Shown here: positions 47,697-57,289 of the stretch, in pieces
Layout of the letters: the number at the start of each line of letters is the position of its first letter
Position numbering within the stretch: position 1 is the stretch's first letter
Origin: Metabacillus bambusae
GTDB lineage: Bacteria > Bacillota > Bacilli > Bacillales > Bacillaceae
Direction of reading: 5' to 3'
Length of the DNA stretch: 64,000 nucleotides
Assembly: GCF_017497975.1 (NCBI RefSeq)
Contig: NZ_JAGDEL010000026.1
Span: forward strand, 1 to 64,000
The notes under the pieces: model-generated
Databases searched by the model: none
Told to the model about the DNA's origin: nothing
What the model saw: the letters and a program-made list of their open reading frames with translations, nothing else
Translations under genes and position numbers: made by a program

Positions 47697-49250
47697 ATGC
47701 CTCAAACAGATGTCATTATTATCGGTAGTGGGATTGCCGCCCTTTCAGCAGCATACCACTTGCGACATAAACAAGTAACAATTATTACGAAATCTTCGTG
47801 GAAAAAAAGCAATTCAATGCTTGCTCAAGGTGGAATAGCCGCAGCAGTTCATACGAAGGATTCATGGAAAAATCATTATGAAGATACGTTAGTTGCGGGT
47901 TGTTATCATAATGATTTAAAAAATGTAGAACATCTCGTCCAAGATGGTCCAACTGAAATCTTAGAATGGTGTCAAAGAGGAATGACCTTTGACTGTGATC
48001 TAAATGGACAATTTCTTCTTGGGAAAGAAGGTGCACATAGTCAGCACCGAATCATCCATGCTGGTGGCGATGCTACTGGAAGAGAAGTAACACAGTTTTT
48101 ATATCAGTCGATTTTACCCTCGGTAACTGTGATTGAAAACGAAATGGCAACAGATTTAATTGTAAATAATAGTGTTTGCTTAGGTGTTGCTACAATGTGT
48201 GCAAATGGAAAAATGAAAAGATACTTGGCAAGTAAAACAATTATAGCTAGCGGTGGGTGTGGGGCTATGTACGGTCATACATCAAACGCAGATATCATAA
48301 CTGGTGATGGAATTGCCATGGCTTATAGAGCAGGCGCAAAAATAGCCGATATGGAATTTATTCAATTCCACCCAACAATGCTCAATATTGATGGACGTTG
48401 TGTTGGTCTCGTTTCGGAAGCAGTACGTGGTGAGGGTGCTTCATTAATAAATCAAAATGGTGAGGCCTTCATGGATAAGCTTCATCCTCAAGGTGATTTA
48501 GCACCAAGAGATGTTGTTTCTAGAGCAATTTATTATGAAATGAAAAAAGGGAATAACGTGTTCCTTGATATATCAAATCTTCCTAATTTTTCAACAAGAT
48601 TTCCGACTATTTCTAAATTATGTGAGCAATATGGGATTAATTTAGACGAAGGAATGATTCCAGTTGCCCCTGGTATGCACTTTTTAATGGGGGGGATTCA
48701 GACGAATGATAAGGGTGAGACAAATATCCTCAATCTCTTTGCAGTAGGTGAAGCCGCATGTACAGGTGTTCATGGTGCAAATCGACTTGCTAGTAACTCG
48801 CTATTAGAGGGACTTGTTTTTGGGAAAAGAGTAGCGAATCATCTATTGTCTTTACCATTCGAGCAACCTGATAGAAGTGTTGATGTTTTGACGAATACCA
48901 CTGCAGCTGATGAAGTCATCGAATTACCGACAAAAAAACAGATTCAAGAAATCATGACTAACTATGTTGGAATTCAAAGAACGCAAGCTGAGTTAACCTT
49001 AGCAGTAAATTGGTTTAAGTTTTATCAAAATCAATTCACTTTTTGGGCATTTAATGTGAAGAATTTCACAACTGAGCAAATTGAAATCATTAATATGTTA
49101 ACAATTGGCTGGCTAATTTCAACCTCTGCATTTAATCGAACAGAAAGTAGAGGGGGACATTATCGCTTAGATTTCCCTGAAACAAATGATAAAGACTGGA
49201 GACAAAAGCAGCTTATTCGAATGAAAGATGAAATGTATGTGGGGGTATAA
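47697..49250 (+). CDS. nadB: L-aspartate oxidase
   Basis: Oxidises L-aspartate to iminoaspartate for quinolinate synthesis. The 517-residue flavoprotein has the FAD-binding IIGSGIAALSAAYHL at the N-terminus, SMLAQGGIAAAV, HRIIHAGGDATGREV, the active-site HPTMLNIDGRC and ARG region, and GEAACTGVHGANRLASNSLLEG split near the FAD C-terminal loop. AGGAGGGTAC precedes; an ATG four bases earlier is out of frame. First of nadBCA. Confidence 0.96.
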   Translation: MPQTDVIIIGSGIAALSAAYHLRHKQVTIITKSSWKKSNSMLAQGGIAAAVHTKDSWKNHYEDTLVAGCYHNDLKNVEHLVQDGPTEILEWCQRGMTFDCDLNGQFLLGKEGAHSQHRIIHAGGDATGREVTQFLYQSILPSVTVIENEMATDLIVNNSVCLGVATMCANGKMKRYLASKTIIASGGCGAMYGHTSNADIITGDGIAMAYRAGAKIADMEFIQFHPTMLNIDGRCVGLVSEAVRGEGASLINQNGEAFMDKLHPQGDLAPRDVVSRAIYYEMKKGNNVFLDISNLPNFSTRFPTISKLCEQYGINLDEGMIPVAPGMHFLMGGIQTNDKGETNILNLFAVGEAACTGVHGANRLASNSLLEGLVFGKRVANHLLSLPFEQPDRSVDVLTNTTAADEVIELPTKKQIQEIMTNYVGIQRTQAELTLAVNWFKFYQNQFTFWAFNVKNFTTEQIEIINMLTIGWLISTSAFNRTESRGGHYRLDFPETNDKDWRQKQLIRMKDEMYVGV

Positions 49251-49253
49251 AGA

Positions 49254-50084
49254 ATGAACGTGATTAAATTAAAAAAGAAATTAGAAGAATTTTTTCTAGA
49301 AGACTTGGGAGAATTAGACGTTACAAGTCAAACGATTTTTGGTGCTGATGCACGCGGAGAAGCTGTTATTATTGCTAAGGAAGATGGTATTTTAGCAGGA
49401 GTTGACGTTATTGCTACTGGTTATTCCTTATTCGATCAAAGGGTGGATGTATCCTTAAAAAAGCAAGATGGAGACGCGCTTAAAAAGGGAGATATCATTG
49501 CAGAACTTGAGGGACCTGTTGCCACTATTCTAAGCGGGGAACGAGTAATTCTAAACTTACTTCAGCGTATGAGTGGGATTGCGACATTGACAAATAAAAC
49601 TGTACATCTTTTACAATCAAATCATACGAGAATTTGCGATACAAGGAAAACTTCACCAGGATTGCGAATGTTTGAAAAATACGCTGTCCGTTGTGGTGGA
49701 GGCTTTAATCATCGTTTTGGCCTATATGACGGTGTGATGATAAAGGACAATCATATAGCATTTGCGGGTTCCATTTTAAAAGCAGTTAAAGAGGTTAGGG
49801 CTAAAACTGGTCATATGGTCAAAATTGAAGTAGAAATAGAGAACGAAAAGCAGCTTCTAGAGGCAATTGAAGCTGGAGCTGACGTGATTATGTTTGACAA
49901 CCGATCTCCAGAGGAGGTTGCAAAATTCGCTGAGCTCACACCAAAACATATTGTAACAGAAGCATCTGGCGGTATAGGTATGCATAATTTAGCAGACTAT
50001 CGTGATACCAATGTTGATTATATTTCATTAGGAATGTTAACACATTCATACAAATCATTAGATATAAGTTTAAATGTAAAATAG
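49254..50084 (+). CDS. nadC: Nicotinate-nucleotide pyrophosphorylase (quinolinate phosphoribosyltransferase)
   Basis: Converts quinolinate and PRPP to nicotinate mononucleotide. The 276-residue protein has [14 protein letters not shown] near the start, [19 protein letters not shown], the substrate-binding [35 protein letters not shown], and [14 protein letters not shown] as the phosphate site. It begins three bases after the nadB stop. Confidence 0.96.
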   Translation: MNVIKLKKKLEEFFLEDLGELDVTSQTIFGADARGEAVIIAKEDGILAGVDVIATGYSLFDQRVDVSLKKQDGDALKKGDIIAELEGPVATILSGERVILNLLQRMSGIATLTNKTVHLLQSNHTRICDTRKTSPGLRMFEKYAVRCGGGFNHRFGLYDGVMIKDNHIAFAGSILKAVKEVRAKTGHMVKIEVEIENEKQLLEAIEAGADVIMFDNRSPEEVAKFAELTPKHIVTEASGGIGMHNLADYRDTNVDYISLGMLTHSYKSLDISLNVK

Positions 50085-50097
50085 GGGGGCCTGTAAA

Positions 50098-51207
50098 ATG
50101 GAATTATTAGATATTCTTGAACACGATAAAAAAGAAATGATGCCAGAATCCTATAAGTCACTTTCAACTGAAGAAATGGAGAAGCGTGTACGAGAAATAA
50201 AAGAGAAATTTGGTACGAAGCTTTATATTCCAGGACATCACTATCAAAAGGATGAGGTTGTTCAATTCTCAGATGTAACAGGTGATTCATTACAATTAGC
50301 ACAAGCTGCAGCAGCTAATAAGGAAGCAGAATATATCGTTTTTTGCGGTGTTCATTTTATGGCAGAAACAGCAGATATGTTAACAACTGAAAGCCAAAAG
50401 GTGCTGTTACCTGATATGAGAGCAGGTTGTTCGATGGCTGATATGGCTGATATTGATCAAACTGATCGTGCTTGGGAAAAGCTCCAAAACGTTTTTGGTG
50501 ATACGATTCTGCCTTTAACATATGTAAATTCTACGGCAGCAATTAAAGCGTTCGTAGGAAAAAATGGAGGAGCAACTGTTACTTCCTCAAATGCAAAAAA
50601 AATGTTACAGTGGGCATTTACTCAAAAGGAAAGAATATTATTTTTACCAGACCAGCATTTAGGCAGAAATACGGCCTTCGATCTTGGAATCCCCTTAGAT
50701 AAAATGGCAATATGGAATCCAATCACAAATGAATTGGAGTTTGAAGGTAATGTTGAAGATGTCATTGTCATCCTTTGGAAGGGACATTGCTCCGTACATG
50801 AAAATTTCACGGTTGCAAATATTGAACATTTACGAAAAACTGAGCCTGATATGAATATTATCGTCCATCCAGAATGCAGTCGAGAAGTGGTTGAACACTC
50901 AGATTTTGCTGGTTCGACAAAATATATAATTGACATGATCGAAGCAGCTGAACCTGGTACAAAATGGGCAATAGGAACTGAAATGAACCTTGTAAATAGA
51001 TTAATTCAACAAAACCAAGATAAGGAAATTGTTTCATTGAACCCATACATGTGTCCATGTTTAACAATGAATCGTATCGATTTGCCACATCTTTTATGGG
51101 CTCTTGAAGGCATAGAAAAAGGCGAAGTCACAAATCAGATCATTGTTCCTGAATATATTACAGAGGATGCTGTATTAGCATTGGATCGTATGCTGGCAAA
51201 TGTTTGA
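50098..51207 (+). CDS. nadA: Quinolinate synthase NadA
   Basis: Condenses iminoaspartate with dihydroxyacetone phosphate to quinolinate using a [4Fe-4S] cluster. The 369-residue protein is of the longer Bacillus type. It shows [20 protein letters not shown] near residue 43, cluster ligands in [31 protein letters not shown] and [13 protein letters not shown], and STAAIKAF near 145. GGGGGG precedes the ATG. The cluster need explains nifS in the same regulon. Confidence 0.96.
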   Translation: MELLDILEHDKKEMMPESYKSLSTEEMEKRVREIKEKFGTKLYIPGHHYQKDEVVQFSDVTGDSLQLAQAAAANKEAEYIVFCGVHFMAETADMLTTESQKVLLPDMRAGCSMADMADIDQTDRAWEKLQNVFGDTILPLTYVNSTAAIKAFVGKNGGATVTSSNAKKMLQWAFTQKERILFLPDQHLGRNTAFDLGIPLDKMAIWNPITNELEFEGNVEDVIVILWKGHCSVHENFTVANIEHLRKTEPDMNIIVHPECSREVVEHSDFAGSTKYIIDMIEAAEPGTKWAIGTEMNLVNRLIQQNQDKEIVSLNPYMCPCLTMNRIDLPHLLWALEGIEKGEVTNQIIVPEYITEDAVLALDRMLANV

Positions 51208-51219
51208 TCTTTTTAAAAA

Positions 51220-51456
51220 GGCTCTTTTCTAAAAGATTGTTGTTTTTAAAATAGTTTCTTTGACGAAAACTGTTTAAAGTTTATTGGAGCGGATGGCAAG
51301 ACTCCTGCGGGTGCAGCGGGACAAGGGAGACTCATGCAGGCGGTTTACTTCGAGAAGGCTCACCGCCCGCCCAGCGGAAAGTGAGCATCCTCTCGCTGTA
51401 ATCAACCACTCCGCATTACTTGATAAATAGCAACAAAGTTTGCGAAAACAGCCTTA
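51220..51456 (-). repeat. Interspersed repeat, family 1, copy F
   Basis: About 237 bases matching, in reverse complement, the copy at 9419-9641: shared stretches include AAGGCTGTTTTCG, AACTTTGTT, GTGGTTGATT and the GGGCGGGCGGTGAGCC block. It occupies nearly half of the 559-base gap between nadA and safA; the rest has a terminator and the safA upstream region. Confidence 0.78.
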
Positions 51457-51471
51457 AAAAATGAACTATCT

Positions 51472-51513
51472 ACAAAAAGGAACTAACAATTTATTGTTGG
51501 TTCCTTTTTGTAT
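51472..51513 (+). terminator. Terminator after nadA/repeat
   Basis: ACAAAAAGGAACTAACAA / TTGTTGGTTCCTTTTTGT hairpin. It lies downstream of repeat copy F. Confidence 0.85.
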
Positions 51514-51766
51514 TGTACATAAATTAGTGTTAGCAAACATATGTATTTAAGTGAGATGTTAGGTTTATCCAATTTTTAATACGAGTTTAATCATAATTTT
51601 GATTTTTTCTTCATAAATTGTGATGAAGAATAATGACATCATGCTCATCGTTTATAACAGGTGAAACATAATCTTTTGCATCGATGAATCGATTATGTTC
51701 AGTAACCCATCAGTAATGAAACGTTTTCTGATGGTAGATCTATTTTTAAGCTTAGGAGGGAAATCA

Positions 51767-53068
51767 TTGAAAATTCATATTGTTCAAAAGGGAGACACTC
51801 TTTGGAAGATTGCTAAGAAATATGGGGTTGATTTCGAACAATTAAAAGGGATGAACACACAATTAAGCAATCCGGATTTAATTATGCCAGGAATGAAAAT
51901 AAAAGTACCTTCTGGAAATGTTGCGGTCAAAAAAGAAGCACCAATAAAGAAAGAAATGCCAATAGCTGAACACCCATTTGCAAAAGAAAAACCAAAAGAG
52001 GTTTTAGGTGTAGAGGATACAGCACCGAAGGAACCAATTACAGAAAAACCTTCAAAACCTTATATACCACCTGTACCTAATGTTCAGCATCCGGTATATA
52101 CTGGGGTGGATATGAATAATTATTATACGGTGAATATGGCAATGATGCCACAAATGGCGAACCCACAGCTACCGCCAAAACCGGAAAATGTTTTGCCAGA
52201 CATTACAAAAGATGTAGAGGATATGTATAAGGTACCTGCAAAAGAACAGCCATATTACGAATCACCGGCACAACAAGAGGAGGCTTCAAAAGATATGGCA
52301 AATATGCCAAATGTACCAAATATGCCAATGCCTGGGTTTACATCACCAGCGATGCACCAACCGCAATATTTAGCTCCGCAACACATGGTACCTGTTTCAC
52401 CTGTATTACCTGGGTACGGATTCTGTCCACCGATGATGCCCTATCAGCCGATGGCGATGCCTTATGGTTATGGACCAGCAATGCCAAATCAGCCATACCC
52501 TACTGCAGTAAGCCCTGCTGAATATGATAACGATGATGATGAAAATGGAGCACATTCACCAAATATGCCTTACCCACAGGCAGTTGCTCCAGCACATTAC
52601 GGACCAGGATTCCCAGTTAATCCATATGCAGGTGTTCCAGTGTCTCCAGTATTACCTGGATACGGATTTAATCCAAATCAAGTTTTAGGTGCGTATGGTG
52701 AAGCACCAGATGATGATGATTTTGATTATGATAACCAAGCACATTCACCAAATATGCCCTATCCACAGGCAGTTGCCCCAGCCTATACACAAAATGATTG
52801 TGGTTGTGGAGGAGCAGCACCTTATGTAAATCCTTATCAAGGTTATCCATATCAACAAGGTGTTAATTATGGCTATCCAATGCAACAACAATTTGGTGGT
52901 TATCCGATGCAACAACAACAATTTGGTGGTTATCCAACACAACAGCCGTTTGTTGCCCCGCAAGGCTACAATTCTTATGGTTTCAATCCTGGACAGATGC
53001 AAATGGCGCCAGGTAGTCAAATGTTTGATATGCCTAATTATGATGATCGAGAAGATGACGAGGATTAA
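51767..53068 (+). CDS. safA: Spore coat assembly protein SafA
   Basis: A morphogenetic protein at the cortex-coat border that recruits inner coat proteins and binds SpoVID. The 433-residue protein starts with a LysM domain (residues 1-50, IVQKGDTLWKIAKKYGVDFE) and continues with a Pro/Tyr/Met/Gln-rich, largely disordered region. Internal repeats are clear: VPVSPVLPGYGF twice and HSPNMPYPQAVAPA twice, plus a QQFGGYP repeat near the end. The TTG at 51767, six bases after AGGAGGG, gives the LysM-first N-terminus; a longer upstream frame is not supported. A SafA-C30-like internal start cannot be judged. Confidence 0.93.
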   Translation: MKIHIVQKGDTLWKIAKKYGVDFEQLKGMNTQLSNPDLIMPGMKIKVPSGNVAVKKEAPIKKEMPIAEHPFAKEKPKEVLGVEDTAPKEPITEKPSKPYIPPVPNVQHPVYTGVDMNNYYTVNMAMMPQMANPQLPPKPENVLPDITKDVEDMYKVPAKEQPYYESPAQQEEASKDMANMPNVPNMPMPGFTSPAMHQPQYLAPQHMVPVSPVLPGYGFCPPMMPYQPMAMPYGYGPAMPNQPYPTAVSPAEYDNDDDENGAHSPNMPYPQAVAPAHYGPGFPVNPYAGVPVSPVLPGYGFNPNQVLGAYGEAPDDDDFDYDNQAHSPNMPYPQAVAPAYTQNDCGCGGAAPYVNPYQGYPYQQGVNYGYPMQQQFGGYPMQQQQFGGYPTQQPFVAPQGYNSYGFNPGQMQMAPGSQMFDMPNYDDREDDED

Positions 53069-53078
53069 TATGCAAAAC

Positions 53079-53110
53079 ATAGCAGAGGTGACATTTCCTC
53101 TGCTTTATAT
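53079..53110 (+). terminator. Terminator after safA
   Basis: AGCAGAGG / CCTCTGCT hairpin, then TTATATTTTT. Confidence 0.75.
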
Positions 53111-53295
53111 TTTTATAATATTTACTTTGCTCACTTTCTTTATGTAATTATCGGAAAAATCTTTAGAAAAAAATTGACCAATATTTAAAGGTGTTACCGT
53201 TAACTAACAGATTGTTATCCCTCCCTATGGTGCAAGCTATTTAATGAGCAAATGTTATTGCTCTTTTTGAAAGTACCTACAGGGGGGTTTTTGTA

Positions 53296-54045
53296 TTGAA
53301 TAAAGGTAAAAAAGCTTCAGCGTTTACAGCTATCGCGCTTTTAACAACAGGTTTGACAGCTTGTAATGGGGATGAAGGCGCATTAGATACGAGGTATAAT
53401 GATAACGCGCAACCTATGGGTTACTATTCAAATGAAAATGCAAACGTAGATAATGAAGGTCCTGTTACAGAAATGATGGACGGAATGAACAATGAAGATA
53501 ATTATTTCCGTAAAGTCAATAATAAAAACAATAATCAAAATATGAGTAATCCTACAGTACCACTTGGTGATCGTGATGATGGTTTAGTGAGAGATAATCG
53601 CTTTAGCCGTAGTGATGCAAATTATCATGGACACTTACAAAATGTAGGTAACATTGATAATAATAATAACAGAATGAATATCACTAACAACAATAACCGT
53701 GATGATAATGAGATATCTCGAAAAGTTAGAACATCAGTTGAAAAAATGAACAATGTCGACAATGCTCGTGTATTGGTAACAGAGGAAAATGTTTTAGTTG
53801 CAGTTGATACTACTGACAACAATGATGCTTCCTTAAAAGATAAAATTTCGAATAACGTACGTAAAATGTCTAATGGTAGAAATGTCCAAGTAGTAACCGA
53901 TGAAGGAACATTTACACGTGTTCGTAACATTGACAATGATATCCAAAATGGTGTTGATCGAAAAACAATTGACGCCGACATCAATAATTTGATGGATGAT
54001 CTCGGAGATGCAATTCAACGTCCATTTAATGGTGATCGTGACTAA
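53296..54045 (+). CDS. coxA: YhcN/YlaJ-family sporulation lipoprotein (CoxA-like)
   Basis: A 249-residue spore lipoprotein. The signal peptide ends in the lipobox LTAC (LLTTGLTACNGD), with Cys about residue 23. The middle is Asn/Asp-rich (many N runs), and the C-terminal half has the YhcN/YlaJ fold pattern (RKVRTSVEKMNNVDNARVLV, VLVAVDTTDNNDASLKDKI). The gene after safA in B. subtilis is coxA, a spore cortex protein of this family, so I give that symbol with some caution. TTG start after AGGGGGG. Confidence 0.85.
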   Translation: MNKGKKASAFTAIALLTTGLTACNGDEGALDTRYNDNAQPMGYYSNENANVDNEGPVTEMMDGMNNEDNYFRKVNNKNNNQNMSNPTVPLGDRDDGLVRDNRFSRSDANYHGHLQNVGNIDNNNNRMNITNNNNRDDNEISRKVRTSVEKMNNVDNARVLVTEENVLVAVDTTDNNDASLKDKISNNVRKMSNGRNVQVVTDEGTFTRVRNIDNDIQNGVDRKTIDADINNLMDDLGDAIQRPFNGDRD

Positions 54046-54077
54046 AGAAGCTAGGGGTGGTTCCCCTTGCTTTTTAG
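54046..54077 (+). terminator. Weak terminator after coxA
   Basis: AAGCTAGGGG / CCCCTTGCTT stem followed by TTTTAG. Confidence 0.6.
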
Positions 54078-54078
54078 T

Positions 54079-54246
54079 CGTTTACCAGGAAATCATAAAA
54101 TTCTTGAACTGTGGATAAGCGCACCACATCCAGCTCCAGCGCCTAGCCCTCGAGGTCATAAGCTAATTTAGAATTGAAGGCAAAGAACGCCTTCTATTCT
54201 AAATCATCTTATTTGCCTTAGGATGATCAAGGCGCTTGCGCTTTTG
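54079..54246 (+). repeat. Interspersed structured repeat, family 3, copy I
   Basis: Almost identical to the copy at 11743-11910 from CGTTTA through GAACTGTGGATAAGCGCAC to TCAAGGCG, with the same nested arms (TTTAGAA / TTCTAAA, GAAGGC / GCCTTC). It is 60 bases before the small zinc-ribbon gene, the same distance as copy G from valS. Confidence 0.8.
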
Positions 54247-54306
54247 TTCTTTGTATTATTATGAAATGTGATATGATATAGAAAATAGTAGTTGTAGGTG
54301 ATATTT

Positions 54307-54495
54307 ATGGAAGACATCAAACCAAAACGAGAAACTAAAGGTATAGATACCTCTATAGTTTATGATTTTAAACAATACCCAGACGAAATTAGTGGTCGAT
54401 GTGATAATTGCGGAAACACATTATTTAAGAGCTCTGTTAAGGATTTCATCTTTCTTAGAGAATGTAGTGAATGTGGTATGAAGAAAAGTATCTGA
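54307..54495 (+). CDS. Small zinc-ribbon protein (62 aa)
   Basis: A 62-residue protein with two cysteine pairs, CDNC and CSEC, spaced by about 25 residues (GRCDNCGNTLF, RECSECGMKKS), the pattern of a zinc ribbon. The rest is charged with no membrane segment. Start at the ATG at 54307, six bases after AGGTG. I do not know a function. It lies in the region between coxA and bofC that is variable among Bacillus species. Confidence 0.75.
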   Translation: MEDIKPKRETKGIDTSIVYDFKQYPDEISGRCDNCGNTLFKSSVKDFIFLRECSECGMKKSI

Positions 54496-54518
54496 AAACT
54501 ACTCAATAAACCTATTCT

Positions 54519-54566
54519 AAAAAAGTCACTCAGGTAAAGGGATATAAGAGAACTGAGTGACTTTTA
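54519..54566. terminator. Bidirectional terminator
   Basis: AAAAGTCACTCAG / CTGAGTGACTTTT between the convergent genes at 54307-54495 and 54578-54763. Confidence 0.85.
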
Positions 54567-54577
54567 ATAGTATGAAA

Positions 54578-54763
54578 CTATTTATTAAATAAATATCTTA
54601 CGCCTTTATAAATGAGGACTAATGAGAAAACTAAAACTGTTAGTACACCCACCACTGTTGTAAATGGTGCCAAACTTGCTAAAAATGTACCAGCTAAAGG
54701 AACTTCAATTAAAGCAAAGCCTGATAAAATAGCAGCTAAAAATAAGAAAATCCAGCTATTCAT
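54578..54763 (-). CDS. Small membrane protein of unknown function (61 aa)
   Basis: I do not recognise it. Two hydrophobic helices, WIFLFLAAILSGFALIEV and FTTVVGVLTVLVFSLVLIY, are joined by a short loop, and it ends YKGVRYLFNK. The AAAGGAGGGG ribosome-binding site six bases before the ATG at 54763 strongly supports translation; a longer frame reaching 54880 has no such site. Confidence 0.7.
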   Translation of the reverse strand: MNSWIFLFLAAILSGFALIEVPLAGTFLASLAPFTTVVGVLTVLVFSLVLIYKGVRYLFNK

Positions 54764-55140
54764 TGTAACCCCTCCTTTTACTAACAATATATGTCCTAAA
54801 AGGAATGTAAGTTTAATGAAGTAGCCTATAATAAAAAAATAATTCAAGTGAAGATTTCCCTTGAAATAAATTTCAATCATTTACCAGCGATTTGATTTGA
54901 TCAACTGTAACTTCTTTCTTGACTACTACTAAAAAAGTCATCCTCCACCGTAAAAAAAATGAGGGTAATTGATTCTATACAATTTTGCATTAAAAAAGTC
55001 CACATTTGTTCACACCTTAACCTTATTTTCAACTAAAAGAAGTTTTTTTCACTTCGTTTTATTGAACATAATAAATACAAAACAATGACAATTGTAGCGT
55101 AATATGGAATATATTAATTATTTTTGTTAAAAATTTATGC
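54764..55140. other. AT-rich intergenic stretch
   Basis: No convincing gene. A 22-codon minus-strand frame at 54873-54941 was considered but has no spaced ribosome-binding site. The stretch probably contains the promoter of the minus-strand membrane protein gene and the end region of the cold-shock unit. Confidence 0.4.
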
Positions 55141-55176
55141 ACAAAAAAAGGACTTCGTTTGAAGTCCTTTTTTGTG
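55141..55176 (-). terminator. Terminator of the cold-shock gene
   Basis: AAAAAAAGGACTTC / GAAGTCCTTTTTT, symmetric, 13 bases after the csp stop on the minus strand. Confidence 0.88.
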
Positions 55177-55188
55177 CATAAAAGTTAA

Positions 55189-55389
55189 TTACGCTTTGTT
55201 AACGTTAACTGCTTGAAGTCCACGTTGACCTTGCTCAGTTTCGAAAGTCACTTTTTGACCTTCTTCTAAAGTTTTAAATCCTTCGCCTTGGATAGCTGAG
55301 AAATGTACGAATACGTCGTCTCCACCTTCGATTTCGATGAATCCGAAGCCTTTTTCTGCATTAAACCATTTTACTGTACCTTGTTGCAT
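55189..55389 (-). CDS. Cold-shock protein (CspA/CspD family)
   Basis: A 66-residue single OB-fold nucleic-acid-binding protein acting as RNA chaperone. It has the RNA-binding motifs RNP1 (KGFGFIEI) and RNP2 (VFVHFSAI) and the typical start [12 protein letters not shown]. The ribosome-binding site GGGAGG lies before the ATG. The several Bacillus paralogues (cspB, cspC, cspD) cannot be told apart here, so I give no symbol. A long AT-rich 5' region, usual for cold-regulated csp mRNAs, lies upstream. Confidence 0.95.
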   Translation of the reverse strand: MQQGTVKWFNAEKGFGFIEIEGGDDVFVHFSAIQGEGFKTLEEGQKVTFETEQGQRGLQAVNVNKA

Positions 55390-55761
55390 GTTTGTTGCCT
55401 CCCGTGTGGATATTCCACGATTTATTACTATCCTTGCTCAATTAGATATCAAAGGCGAAAAGTTTAAACACTTATTCTTTCCTTACAGACCGAACAAAAA
55501 TAATTCTCCTTAATATTAACAGAGTATCCCTCGAATAGCAAATAGGGAATAATTGTTTTAAAAAATTTTTTTAAAAAATAGTTGAAATATTCTATGGTTA
55601 AAACTTCTATAATTGGTCACAATATTATCGAAACAGTAATTGTTAAGATGTGTTGAAATAATAAACAACTCTCATATATAGAAGAAGTATTTTTTTTCAA
55701 TTCTGATTAGTTGACGTTCAATGTAATGATTGTACGAATTTAAATAAACGAGGTGAGATCG
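55390..55761. other. Divergent upstream region of csp and bofC
   Basis: 372 AT-rich bases between a minus-strand csp gene and bofC. The csp side probably holds a long untranslated leader. On the bofC side TTGACG at about 55712 is a possible -35 without a good -10. No gene is seen. Confidence 0.4.
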
Positions 55762-56295
55762 ATGAGAAAGTTTCATCCAAGTCGCATCGTTACCGTTTGT
55801 TGTATAATTGCAGTAATCTTAAGTATAACCATAGCAAACGGTAATCAAGATAGTATTAAAGCAGAAGAAAAAATGGTTCAAGGTCCTTTAACTGTAAAAG
55901 TAGTTTTACAGCGAGTATATCTTGATGGAGAGTTAAGTGAAGAGGTAACAAATGAAACAATTCTTTCGATGGAAGATTTTTGGGCTGCCTATGATAGCTG
56001 GCAGTTAATTGATCAAAATGAAGAGAGAGTTGTTTTTCAAAAAATTATAGATGATATTTCTCCTCTATTAAAAACAAACGGCTATTTCGGAATTGATGGT
56101 AATGGTACGTTATCGATCTTTAATGGCAAGCCTGAGACGAATGAAGTCATTCAATCCTTCTTTCAAATTGATGTGAAAAAGCTGGAAAGTCGGAAGCATG
56201 ATGAATTAATTCAAGGAATTAGAATACAATCGAGAGACCAATATTTAGAGGTCTTAAAAACTCTTGAAACATATTCAAAATCAGAGAAGAAATAA
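55762..56295 (+). CDS. bofC: Intercompartmental signalling factor BofC
   Basis: A forespore protein exported to the intermembrane space, where it slows SpoIVB-dependent activation of SpoIVFB. The 177-residue protein has a signal sequence (RIVTVCCIIAVILSITIANG) and the two BofC domains, with KVVLQRVYLDGELSEEV, DSWQLIDQNEERVVF and the C-terminal GYFGIDGNGTLSIFNGKPE stretch. The ATG at 55762 follows GAGGTG; the upstream GTG is within that site. The target protease SpoIVFB is encoded at 38201. Confidence 0.93.
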   Translation: MRKFHPSRIVTVCCIIAVILSITIANGNQDSIKAEEKMVQGPLTVKVVLQRVYLDGELSEEVTNETILSMEDFWAAYDSWQLIDQNEERVVFQKIIDDISPLLKTNGYFGIDGNGTLSIFNGKPETNEVIQSFFQIDVKKLESRKHDELIQGIRIQSRDQYLEVLKTLETYSKSEKK

Positions 56296-56298
56296 GAA

Positions 56299-56342
56299 TA
56301 GCTAACTTAAAAGGTGAAAATCTTTTGGGTTAGCTTTTTTTA
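56299..56342 (+). terminator. Terminator after bofC
   Basis: TAGCTAACTT / GGGTTAGCT stem with an inner AAAAGGTG...TCTTTT pairing, then seven T. Confidence 0.8.
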
Positions 56343-56380
56343 CGGGATAAGAAAGTATAACGTATTTGTACTTCGTTTTA

Positions 56381-56502
56381 GTGTCTAGCTCCAGCACCTA
56401 GACCCTCTTAGGTCTAAGCCACTCAGGTATTGAAGACAAAGAACGTCTACTATTCCTGAGCGTCTTATGCCTATCGGGTCTGATCAAGGCGCTTCCGCTT
56501 TC
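56381..56502 (+). repeat. Interspersed structured repeat, family 3, copy J
   Basis: Begins GTGTCTAGCTCCAGCACCTAG and ends TCAAGGCGCTTCCGCTTTCC; very similar to the copy at 37222. It fills much of the 375-base gap before ruvA, which otherwise has the bofC terminator and presumably the ruvA promoter. Confidence 0.8.
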
Positions 56503-56670
56503 CATAATAAGAAATCATTATTATCAGAAAAATACCTAATACAAAATTTTAATGGTAAAATAGATTTTAAGAACAATTGTACGTATTTAGATACATTGTA
56601 GTCAAAATCCCTTCTGATTAACCGCTTTTTTTGATACAATGGGTTACAGTCGCAAAAGAGGTGAATATCG

Positions 56671-57279
56671 TTGATAGAATTTATTAAAGGGTATGTGGAC
56701 GATGTGACGCCAGAGTATATTGTCATAGATCATCGTGGTTTAGGATATCAAATCCATACACCAAATCCGTTTAGTTATAGGAAAAGCCAACAAGAAGAAA
56801 TCATTATCTATACATATCAGCATGTACGTGAAGATATATTAGCTTTATACGGCTTTCAATCGAGAGAAGAAAAAGCATTATTTATGAAGCTGCTCAATGT
56901 AACTGGAATAGGGCCTAAGGGGGCATTAGCTATCCTTGCTTCAGGTAATCCCTCACAGGTAATTGAGGCAATTGAAAATGAAAATGATACATTCCTAGTA
57001 AAGTTTCCAGGGGTAGGTAAAAAGACGGCACGGCAAATTATCTTAGATTTAAAAGGTAAATTAGGCGATGTTGCTGCTTTGTATGCACCAGATTTATTTA
57101 CACATGAAGAAATTTCAGAAAAGCATACTGCAAATCATGCCTTGAATGAGGCAATTGAGGCATTGAAAGTACTAGGTTATGCAGAACGTGAAATTAAAAA
57201 AGTTGCTCCTTCTCTTGCAGAAGAAAGTTTAACTACAGATCAATATGTAAAAAAAGCATTGCAAAAGCTATTGAAGTAA
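56671..57279 (+). CDS. ruvA: Holliday junction DNA helicase subunit RuvA
   Basis: Binds Holliday junctions and loads RuvB. The 202-residue protein has the OB domain ([20 protein letters not shown], 1-62), tandem helix-hairpin-helix motifs ([35 protein letters not shown]) and the C-terminal RuvB-binding helical domain ([19 protein letters not shown]). TTG start after AGAGGTG. It is followed by ruvB. Confidence 0.96.
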   Translation: MIEFIKGYVDDVTPEYIVIDHRGLGYQIHTPNPFSYRKSQQEEIIIYTYQHVREDILALYGFQSREEKALFMKLLNVTGIGPKGALAILASGNPSQVIEAIENENDTFLVKFPGVGKKTARQIILDLKGKLGDVAALYAPDLFTHEEISEKHTANHALNEAIEALKVLGYAEREIKKVAPSLAEESLTTDQYVKKALQKLLK

Positions 57280-57289
57280 GGTGATAAAC

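Noticed and set aside
52668-53147. Several open frames on both strands across the 3' part of safA
   Set aside because: They are shadows produced by the low-complexity Gln/Pro/Tyr codons of safA.
54873-54941. A 22-codon minus-strand frame (VVKKEVTVDQIKSLVND at its end)
   Set aside because: The peptide looks protein-like, but GGAGG abuts the ATG with no spacing and no other start exists, so translation is unsupported.
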